Below, piece by piece: positions 48,605 to 55,818 of a stretch of DNA of 64,000 nucleotides. Each line of letters begins with the position of its first letter. Within the stretch, counting starts at the first letter, position 1. Both the position numbers and the translations under genes were made by a program. Origin of the DNA: Boseongicola sp. (GTDB lineage: Bacteria > Pseudomonadota > Alphaproteobacteria > Rhodobacterales > Rhodobacteraceae); the NCBI GenBank assembly GCA_028824715.1, contig JAPPCV010000174.1, forward strand, positions 1-64,000, in the 5' to 3' direction. Under the pieces are notes generated by a model. The model saw only the letters and a program-made list of their open reading frames with translations, was not told the origin of the DNA and did not search any database.

Positions 48605-50374
48605 ATGCCTCAGAACGGTTCCGATGACCTTGACGCCGGCCTCCTGTACCAGGTTGACGAAATTCCCCCGAACCAGGTGACGCTCGGCCTGGGCGTCCAG
48701 GCTGCGCTCCTGTTCCTGGGCGCGACCATACTCATGCCAACGATCACCTTCCAGGCAGCCGGAGCAAGCGAGTCGGTCGTTGCCTGGGCCATCTTCGCTT
48801 CGCTGTTCGTCGCGGGTGTCATCAGCGGGCTTCAGGCGTTTCCGTTCCGCCGCTTCGGCGCAGGCTTTGTCCTGGCGACCTGCCCGACAGCCGCAGCGCT
48901 CGCGGTGACGGTCGACGCGCTTTCGGCCGGAGGGCCATCGCTTCTCCTTACGCTGATGATTGCCACGGCACTCTTCCAGTTCGTGTTCTCATACCGGATC
49001 TCCATGTTCAGGCGAGTCATCACCCAGACTGTCTCGGGGGTGATACTCATGCTGATTCCGGTCACTGCCGCCCCGATCATGTTCCAGAGAATCGGCGAGG
49101 TTTCGCCCGGAAACTCGCAGCCGGTCGGACTGGCATGCGCGCTAGTGACCCTGGCAACGACAATTTGCGTTTCGCTGTATGGAAGGCCGCGGCTGCGGCC
49201 GTGGGCCCCGCTTGTCGGGATCTGCGCCGGGGGGGCGGTCGCCGGCGCTTACGGGTTCGTTGACGTCGACCAGATCAGGCAGGCGCCGTGGGTGGGGTTG
49301 CCTTCCACTGCATGGCCAACGGTCGGAATCGACCTGGGGCCTTCCTTCTGGGCGCTCCTGCCGGCCTTCCTGATCGTCGCGGTCTCGTGCTCGATTCGAA
49401 CGATGAGCGCCGCCCTCGCCATACAGGATGTGTCATGGCGCGTGCCGCGTGCGCCTGACCAGCGTGTCGTGCAAGGAGCCCTCGCGGCCGAAGCGCTCGG
49501 GAACCTGCTCGCCGGTCTCGGTGGCACGATGATGAATTCCGCTCGCTCTTCGACCGTTCCGCTGGTCAGGAGCACGCAGGTGAGCGCCCGTCCCGTCGGG
49601 CTGGTGCTCGGGCTCGCCCTTTTTGCGTTCGCCTTTCTGCCAAAGGTCGCCGCGCTGGTTCTGGCACTGCCGCCTTCGGTGCTCGCGGCGTATCTCGCAA
49701 TCATGCTTGCAGCGCTGTTCGTCACTGGCATGAAACTGGTCGTGGCCGATGGTCCGGACTATCGCCGCATGCTGATCATTGGCATCTCGTTTTGGGTCGG
49801 CGCCGGCTGCGAGTTTGGACTGCTGCTTCCCGAAATCCTGCCCCAGGTCGCGGGCGGGCTCCTGAACAACGGCCTGGCCACGGGAGGAATGACGGCAATC
49901 CTGATGACGGTCCTCCTGGAACTGACCGGGCGCCGACGCCGCAAGCTCGTCACGGATCTCGATGTGGCGTGCCTTCCCGAACTCCGCGAGTTTGTCGCGC
50001 GGTTCGGCAGCGACAAGGGCTGGCCGCAGGGGATGCTTGACCGGCTCGATGCGGTGGCCGAGGAAACCTTGCTGACCCTGATCGAGGGTCAGACGGACTC
50101 CGACACGGACAGCCGCCGGTTGTGGGTGAGCGCCCACAGCGAAGGCGGGGACGCCGTGCTGGAATTCGTTGCCAAGTCGAGCGAAGGCAACATTGAAGAC
50201 CGGATCGCGTTCCTGGGTGACGCAAGCGAAGCGCGGCCCGCCGAGCGGGACATCTCGCTTCGCCTGCTGCGACATCTTGCCTCTGAGGTGCGTCATCGCC
50301 AGTATCACGACATGGACCTCATCATTGTGCGCGTGGAGCGGTCGAAGGGCGCAGCAAGGCAATCGCACCTATGA
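48605..50374 (+). CDS. NCS2-family nucleobase permease with C-terminal HATPase-like domain
   Basis: A 589-residue protein. Residues about 20-445 are a 14-helix NCS2 (xanthine/uracil) permease: LGLGVQAALLFLGATILMP and the conserved segment NLLAGLGGTMMNSARSS. Residues 450-589 are hydrophilic, with RLDAVAEETLLTLIEG and LRLLRHLASEVRHRQY; order and spacing resemble the histidine-kinase-like ATPase fold of RsbW-type anti-sigma factors, although the N-box Asn is not evident. Typical NCS2 permeases end after the last helix. The RBS region is weak; start ATG 48605. Confidence 0.85.
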   Translation: MPQNGSDDLDAGLLYQVDEIPPNQVTLGLGVQAALLFLGATILMPTITFQAAGASESVVAWAIFASLFVAGVISGLQAFPFRRFGAGFVLATCPTAAALAVTVDALSAGGPSLLLTLMIATALFQFVFSYRISMFRRVITQTVSGVILMLIPVTAAPIMFQRIGEVSPGNSQPVGLACALVTLATTICVSLYGRPRLRPWAPLVGICAGGAVAGAYGFVDVDQIRQAPWVGLPSTAWPTVGIDLGPSFWALLPAFLIVAVSCSIRTMSAALAIQDVSWRVPRAPDQRVVQGALAAEALGNLLAGLGGTMMNSARSSTVPLVRSTQVSARPVGLVLGLALFAFAFLPKVAALVLALPPSVLAAYLAIMLAALFVTGMKLVVADGPDYRRMLIIGISFWVGAGCEFGLLLPEILPQVAGGLLNNGLATGGMTAILMTVLLELTGRRRRKLVTDLDVACLPELREFVARFGSDKGWPQGMLDRLDAVAEETLLTLIEGQTDSDTDSRRLWVSAHSEGGDAVLEFVAKSSEGNIEDRIAFLGDASEARPAERDISLRLLRHLASEVRHRQYHDMDLIIVRVERSKGAARQSHL

Positions 50375-50489
50375 ATGGCGCTTGCGTGAGCCGCTGTTCC
50401 CGTCGGCATGAACTTCAGCGATCGGGCAGTGCTGTCGGGAATTGCATCCCGGCCGGACGGCCGCTCCTGTCGCCGGAGCATCCAGTGAC

Positions 50490-50680
50490 CTAAGGGACAA
50501 AGTCGCATGTCCGGAGCGACGTCTTCGCAAGTGCCTGCTTCTTCATGGCGGGCGGCGCCTCGACATCGATGTGGATGGTTTCGGCCCGCTCGTGCCCGAG
50601 CCAGAGAGCGATCACCGACCGGTGGACACTTACCTGCATGAGATCCTTCGCCGCGGTGTGGCGGCAAAGTCGCCATTTCA
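50490..50680 (-). pseudogene. Tyrosine recombinase/integrase 3' relic
   Basis: Minus-strand reading gives the C-terminal catalytic region of a phage-type integrase: RHTAAKDLMQ, VIALWLGHE and AMKKQALAKT. The position of the nucleophilic Tyr, usually in ETTQIYLHA, reads ETIHIDVEA, so Tyr is replaced by Asp. The upstream catalytic Arg region is not recoverable. Non-functional relic of an integrated element. Confidence 0.75.
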
Positions 50681-50949
50681 ACACAGTGGACTGGAATGTC
50701 GTGCTGTGGGGTGTCGCGGTGCAGCCTGTACCCGCCGGTCGCACCGCAAGGTGAAGCCGGAGAAGATTCGCCGTTCCATGCACAGACTCGATGCTTGCGG
50801 CGTCCTGGACTTGTGATGGTTCTCTCGGGGTGGCAGCCGTTCCTGCCAGAAATTGCTCCACGTGACTTGCCAGTGCGCAACCTTGCGGCGGCCTTGGAGA
50901 AACACTATGGGTTGCGAGTCCAACTGCCGGTCGGGATCTGAGCAAGGCA

Positions 50950-51777
50950 TTGTCAAGGAAAGTTCCACGTCAAGCACTGGAGCCGCGGCAACCGGACCTG
51001 TTTGAAGACCGGATGCCGACACAGGGCTCAATCGAGTGCCATCGGCCTGTGCCTGAAGTCGAAGGGCTGGATGATCAGGAGATCATTGAACGAATTCCTG
51101 CAGCGAGCGTATCTCAAGTCCAGGCTCTGTGCGATCAGGTGCTGGAGCGCGGCATTGGTGACAATGCCGTTCCTGCCCTCGAAGCCCTTTGGAAGCGGTT
51201 CTTCGGATTCGGCATCAACGGACCGTTGCGTGAGCAACGCAGTGCCCTGGAGACGTTGGCGAAGGTCGGAACCCCCTTGTCAAGGCAGGCAGTCGCCAGG
51301 ATCATCGACGCTCGGGACCTGACTGATGCGCTTCTGCCGCTCGCGCTGGAATGCGCGACGGAAGCGAATCTCGCGCTGTCCGGACAGAGCGTCACGCGCT
51401 GGCTGGAAGACGGTCGGTCAGACGTGCGAGAAAGCGCGTTCGTGCTTGCCAGGAACTGCACCCCACCAGTGCCGAAACACGAGCTTGAGAAAGGTCTCAT
51501 GGACCCGGAAGGATCGGTGCGGCGATCTTGCCTGACAACGATGGGACAATTTGGCAATGGACGCGCAAAGCCGGGATTGCTGGAAGAACTTGAGAAGGAT
51601 CCAACCAGCGAAATCGTGACCGCACTGGCAGGCTTACTTGATGACGACATCATCACGCGACTCGGACGATGCGCCATGAAGCACGGCCGCCTGAGAGGGC
51701 AGATCGCCGAGGAACTCGAAAGCAGCGGCGAACCCCGGGCGCTCAAACTCGTCGCAAGGCTCAAGGGCCTGAAATGA
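50950..51777 (+). CDS. HEAT-repeat-like protein of unknown function
   Basis: A 275-residue soluble protein predicted to be all-helical. From about residue 60 helical pairs of HEAT/PBS-lyase type recur, with the recognisable turn DPEGSVRRSCLTTMGQFGNG and GLLEELEKDPTSEIVTALAGLL. The N-terminal EPRQPDLFED is polar and likely disordered. TTG start at 50950 is used because a stop lies just before it and coding composition begins there; an ATG at 51013 is possible. It sits alone between an integrase relic and a transporter pseudogene. Function unknown. Confidence 0.7.
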   Translation: MSRKVPRQALEPRQPDLFEDRMPTQGSIECHRPVPEVEGLDDQEIIERIPAASVSQVQALCDQVLERGIGDNAVPALEALWKRFFGFGINGPLREQRSALETLAKVGTPLSRQAVARIIDARDLTDALLPLALECATEANLALSGQSVTRWLEDGRSDVRESAFVLARNCTPPVPKHELEKGLMDPEGSVRRSCLTTMGQFGNGRAKPGLLEELEKDPTSEIVTALAGLLDDDIITRLGRCAMKHGRLRGQIAEELESSGEPRALKLVARLKGLK

Positions 51778-51922
51778 ACCGATCTCCACGCTATCGTTTT
51801 CGTCTCTATGTCTTGCCGGACTCGCGGCGGCTGCCGGCGGCTGGACGGCGGACGCAAGACTGCATGCGTGGTCTTCATGCTCATGCTTTGAGCCTGCCCG
51901 CCAAATCGAATGTCCTTCGAAC

Positions 51923-52982
51923 ATGATGGCTGCCCGATTCGTCTTCCTGTTCCGGACCGCCGGCACTCAGGCCATCGGTGGCGCCGGCGGTTCGCTGGCC
52001 CTTTGGGTCGGGCTGCCGATGCCATACCTTGCGGGCAGCCGGGCCTTCATCGCGGCTCTCACGATTTTCCGGGTGAGGAAGGGAGCGCGCGAGGCATAGT
52101 TTCCGCCTTTGCTGCGCATGGGTCTCGTCGCAGTGATCGGCACCATGATCGGGGCCACGTTCACGACGGATTTCTTGGCAGTCGTTCCGTCGCTGGGCCA
52201 TTCCATGATCGCAATGGTGGTGTTCGTCGTCGTTGCGATTGCCATGAACCATGCGTTGTTCCGCAAGCTGGCGCGATACGACAGGACGACGGCAATCGTT
52301 GCCGCGATGCCCGACGGGTTGGTCGAAGCCGTCATTTTGGGCGAACAGGCTGGAGGGGACGTGCGGGTTCCCAGCGTTCGGAACTTTGGCCGGATCGTGC
52401 TTGTCGCCATGAATGTGCCGCTGCTCTTTCCGCCCTGGACGGGCGAGGCGGTTGGCAGCGCCTCTGGCCTGAGGCTTGAGCAGGACGCCTGCAGGGTCGC
52501 CGACATGTTGCTGATCCTGATGCTGGCAGTATCCGGAATGGTCCTCGGCCCGACACTTCGCTTGCCAGCGCACATGGTCGGTCCGAATCTTCTCTGTGCG
52601 CCCGCCCCGAGGAATCGCGCAGGGGACTGGGTCCGGGCTGGACTCGGCGTTCGCTGGACCGACAGGACGCCAGCTGATCAGGGCATTCAGCCTGGAGGCG
52701 GTCTCAACAGTTGTCATGCTTGCGCCAGGCATCGGCCTTGCATTGACGCTGGCTGAGTTCATGCTGGTACCGGTCGACGCACTGTTCATCAGCTTTGCGC
52801 GTGGCGGCGTGACGGAAACGGGTTTGATCGTGCTGAGCCTCGGCGTGAGTCCGGTCGTCGTGGACTGCCATCACGTGTCCCGAATTCTCGTGACGTTCCT
52901 GGTAGCTGGGACAATCGCGACAAAGGCTCGTCTGCAGGCATCTTCCACCCAGGAGGGAAGCGGCGAGTCAACCGGTCGGTGA
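51923..52982 (+). pseudogene. AbrB-family transporter pseudogene
   Basis: A membrane protein of the AbrB (ammonia-monooxygenase-named) transporter family in pieces. Codons from 51923 read AARFVFLFRTAGTQAIGG and LPMPYLAGSRA, then an in-frame TAG at 52097-52099. The same frame continues MGLVAVIGTMIGATFTTDFL to about 52590. After a +1 frameshift the C-terminal half follows, with FARGGVTETGLIVLSLG, to 52982. The repeat of the two-half AbrB architecture is clear, but the gene cannot make an intact protein. Confidence 0.82.
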
Positions 52983-53307
52983 CCCTGGGGCAGGGACTGA
53001 ACGGAACGGGCAGACCATGACTTGCATTGCACTTGGCGGATATGCCAACCCGTGCCCTCCACCGATCGTGCCATCCCCGACCAGTTCCAGGATGAGTGCT
53101 TGGCGGCTCCACACCGCACTCAATTTGCAGGCCATTTCCGGAATCCGCCCTGTCGCCAAATGGGATGGCTCCCCTGACAGGAATTCGAGCTTCCGGCCGG
53201 AATGAAGGTCGGAATCGAATGAAGGGTGCGGTGGCGTCACACCGGGCATGTCCTGGATCGATATATAGGCGCTATGTCAAGTTTCTTCACAACATGTTGA
53301 TTTTCGC
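52983..53307. other. Intergenic stretch upstream of the LexA-box gene
   Basis: About 325 bases, no gene seen. The right third is AT-richer than its surroundings, as expected before a promoter. Confidence 0.45.
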
Positions 53308-53336
53308 TTGATCTTGTTCGTTCAATGTTCTAGATC
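53308..53336 (+). promoter_or_regulatory. Promoter with LexA box (GTTC-N7-GTTC)
   Basis: GTTC (53316-53319), seven bases, GTTC (53327-53330) is an exact match to the direct-repeat LexA site of alphaproteobacteria. It lies between a possible -35 TTGATC (53308-53313) and -10 TAGATC (53331-53336), 17 nt apart, and 38 nt before the start of the small repeat protein. Binding there would occlude the promoter until SOS induction. Confidence 0.65.
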
Positions 53337-53368
53337 TGGCACATCGAAGCCCTGTGCGGGGAATTGCC

Positions 53369-53713
53369 ATGTCCATGCACCAGTCCATCCGACCTGCAGA
53401 GCGACCGGACTATGCCAGCCTTCCTCCGCTCCGGCCCACCGATCGCCAGTTGCAATACGCCGAAAGAATTGCGGCTTCGTCCGGAATCGCGTTGCCCAAG
53501 GACGTGCAACTGGACCGCAGTGACCTTTCGCGCTGGATCGACGCAAACCGACATCGCATGGAGCGTTCGAAGCGCGTTGCGGACAATCTTCCGACTGCAA
53601 GGCAGATTGCATGGGCGGAACGCATCGCCCGTGGTCGAAAGCGTGGCATTCCGGACGAGTACTACAAGAGCCGCGAATTGCTCGCGAAGTGGATCAACGC
53701 CAACGGTTGGTGA
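53369..53713 (+). CDS. Small protein with two topoisomerase-III-tail-like repeats
   Basis: A 114-residue basic protein consisting mainly of two copies of a module of about 42 residues: PTDRQLQYAERIAASSGIAL ... SRWIDANR and PTARQIAWAERIARGRKRGI ... AKWINANG. The same PT-x-x-Q-x-x-(F/W/Y)-A motif repeats in the C-terminal tails of some plasmid topoisomerase III proteins, where it may bind nucleic acid; here it stands alone. ATG 53369 follows CGGGGA. The LexA box upstream predicts DNA-damage induction. No partner gene follows. Confidence 0.75.
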   Translation: MSMHQSIRPAERPDYASLPPLRPTDRQLQYAERIAASSGIALPKDVQLDRSDLSRWIDANRHRMERSKRVADNLPTARQIAWAERIARGRKRGIPDEYYKSRELLAKWINANGW

Positions 53714-54099
53714 CGGAGCGGCCGATCCGGCTTGCGGCCGGTGCAAATAAGTCGGGACGCAAATGCGCCTGCCGCGACGCGTCCGGCACGCCTCTCCGGA
53801 TCGACCAGGTCCATCCAAGGGCCCGGGGCGGGTTCGGGATGGCCGCCAGGGGCGGGGTACCGGCCTCGGCCCTGCCCGTCGAGAGCGCGGTCGAAGCGCT
53901 CTCCGTGCTGACGCTGCCGCCGCCCCGGTCGCAGGCATGCTTCGCGCAATCCGCTATGGTCATCGGGCCGCTCCCTCAAGCCAAGGTTGCGCCAGAACCC
54001 GGACCGTCAGAAAGTCGGCGCGGGCATAGGTTGCGTTGACGCCCGCCGGACTCCCGGACGGCATGCACGTGGTCGCAGCCGGTGCACCGGTACGGGTCC
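53714..54099. other. Gene-free stretch
   Basis: About 390 bases with no recognisable gene. Downstream (minus strand) of the second integrase relic; probably more of the same decayed element. Confidence 0.4.
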
Positions 54100-54290
54100 C
54101 ACGGCCCGGACGGCTGCGGCGAAGGCGGCCGCCGTGCGGTCCAGCCTGCGGAACTTGGCGCCGGTGGTCCGGGCGTGGACGCACGTCGCGTCCGGGGACT
54201 TGTGTCCGAGAAGGTCCTGGACCACACTGGTCTCCACCCCGCGTCAATTCAACCGGGTTGCGACCGCGTGCCGCTGATCTCGTGCACGAG
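54100..54290 (-). pseudogene. Second tyrosine recombinase/integrase relic
   Basis: Minus-strand frame reads RHAVATRLN, then an in-frame TGA (54244-54246), then RGVETSVVQDLLGHKSPDAT and ARTTGAKFRRLD: the C-terminal core of a XerD-like integrase. The nucleophilic Tyr of the usual RVYARTT is His (CVHARTT). It differs from the relic at 50.5 kb, so two elements, or two integrase types of one element, are recorded here. Confidence 0.75.
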
Positions 54291-54346
54291 ATGACCGGCA
54301 AACCCTGCTTCATCAAGGCGCAAAGTGACAATGTGGATGGCGGACA

Positions 54347-54745
54347 ATGTTCGATTTGAAGAAGACTGGCGCGACCGAGAACGTTGCGGTCCCTGTGAGG
54401 GGAGACACCGTCGACTGCCTGTCGACCGAGATCGAGAAGCCTCGCTGCAGGCGTGGCGTGCTTGCGGTTGGCGGATCCTTGGCGGGCCTCAGCCTCGTGG
54501 AAGCCCTGTGCGCGGGCATTCGCGAGGACGGATCCGTCATCGAACCGAACGACCCAGGCTGGAGCGGCCCTGGGGCTGCGGCTGGGGCCGCGCGACGTCG
54601 TCCAAGTGCATGGCTGGAGCAGCGAGACATCCACCGCTCGCTTGTCGAAGAACCCGGGTTTGCCGAGGCCATTGAAGAGTGGCTGGACGTGACCTGGTCG
54701 GAGGGTGCGGCAACTGCGCCAGGCCAGAACTTGCGCGACGTGTGA
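54347..54745 (+). pseudogene. 3' relic of a mannitol dehydrogenase (mtlK-like) gene
   Basis: A 132-codon frame whose last 95 codons align with the C-terminus of MtlK at 11.9-13.4 kb: AVGGSLAGLSLVEALCAGIR (MtlK: AAGGSVEGLSLVEALWARMC), EDGSVIEPNDPGW (MtlK: EDGSRIESNDPFW) and FAEAIEEWLDV near the end. The N-terminal Rossmann domain and catalytic helix are absent. It lies 26 nt before the fructokinase, the order expected of the 3' end of a polyol operon. Confidence 0.78.
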
Positions 54746-54771
54746 CAAGGCAGGGTTCGGGAGTTTCCATC

Positions 54772-55701
54772 ATGATGTTGTGCTGTGGCGAATCGCTCAT
54801 TGACATGATTCCGTCGGATACGGCTGACGGACGATCCTGCTTTGTGCCCCACCCGGGCGGCGCCGTCTTCAACACGGCCATCGCCCTGGGCCGTCTGGGC
54901 GTTGATGCGGGCATGTTGACAGGTCTTTCGACAGACCTGTTTGGCGTGCAGCTCCGCCGGGCCTTGGAAGACAGCCATGTTGACACAAGGTTCGCAGTCT
55001 CAACTGAACGTCCGACGACCTTGGCCTTTGTGGCGCTGCAGGACGGCCAGGCGTCCTACAGCTTCTTTGACGAGAATTCGGCACTGCGCATGTTGAGCAA
55101 CGAAGAGATTCCGGCGCTTGATCCCGAGATCGACTGCCTGTTCTTCGGCGGGATCAGCCTTGCCAGCGAACCCTGCGCCGACACGTTCGCCAGTCTCCTG
55201 GAGCGCGAAGGCAAGACCCGGTTGGCAATGCTCGATCCGAACATCCGGCAGTCCTTCATCGCGGATGAAGGCCGGTTTCGTGGCCGAATGAAGCGCATGA
55301 TGGAACTATCTGACATCGTGAAAGTCTCTGACGAGGACCTGGACTGGCTTGTGCCTCGACCCCTGACGATCCGGGATCAGCTTCAATCGATTCTCGAGCT
55401 TGGCCCGTCGCTCGTCGTGGCCACAATGGGAAGTGCAGGCGCGATTGCGTTGTCGTCTGCCGGCGTCGATGTCGAAGCGCCTGCAGTGCATGCCGAAGTC
55501 GTGGATACCGTTGGGGCCGGCGATACGTTCAACGCCGGATTCCTTGCAGGGCTCTTCCGCCAAGACAAGCTGTCGCGGGCTGGCGTAGGAGAGCTGACCG
55601 ACGCGGAACTCGAGTCTGCGCTTGGCCTGGGAAGTGCCGCAGCAGCGGTGACGGTGTCCAGGGCGGGGGCCAACCCGCCTTGGGACAGGGACCTGATGTA
55701 G
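54772..55701 (+). CDS. Fructokinase (PfkB/ribokinase family)
   Basis: A 309-residue sugar kinase. Substrate motif GGAVFNTAIALGRLG near residue 33 and the C-terminal PfkB signature DTVGAGDTFNAGFLAG with the catalytic Asp. N-terminal MLCCGESLIDMIP is typical of bacterial fructokinases; it corresponds to the mtlZ product of Rhodobacter polyol operons. It phosphorylates fructose from mannitol or sorbitol oxidation. Here it lies between an mtlK relic and the glycogen operon, 41 kb from the live mtlK. ATG 54772 is used (54775 also possible). Confidence 0.9.
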   Translation: MMLCCGESLIDMIPSDTADGRSCFVPHPGGAVFNTAIALGRLGVDAGMLTGLSTDLFGVQLRRALEDSHVDTRFAVSTERPTTLAFVALQDGQASYSFFDENSALRMLSNEEIPALDPEIDCLFFGGISLASEPCADTFASLLEREGKTRLAMLDPNIRQSFIADEGRFRGRMKRMMELSDIVKVSDEDLDWLVPRPLTIRDQLQSILELGPSLVVATMGSAGAIALSSAGVDVEAPAVHAEVVDTVGAGDTFNAGFLAGLFRQDKLSRAGVGELTDAELESALGLGSAAAAVTVSRAGANPPWDRDLM

Positions 55702-55818
55702 CCGAGCGCACGTCGGCCACGCAGGTGTGCCATTGGCAGCAGAGCGAATGGCCGCCGGCAAAATGACCTCGAACTCGACTGCAAAGTCGAACCGCCATTG
55801 AAGAACAAGACGAGTGCC

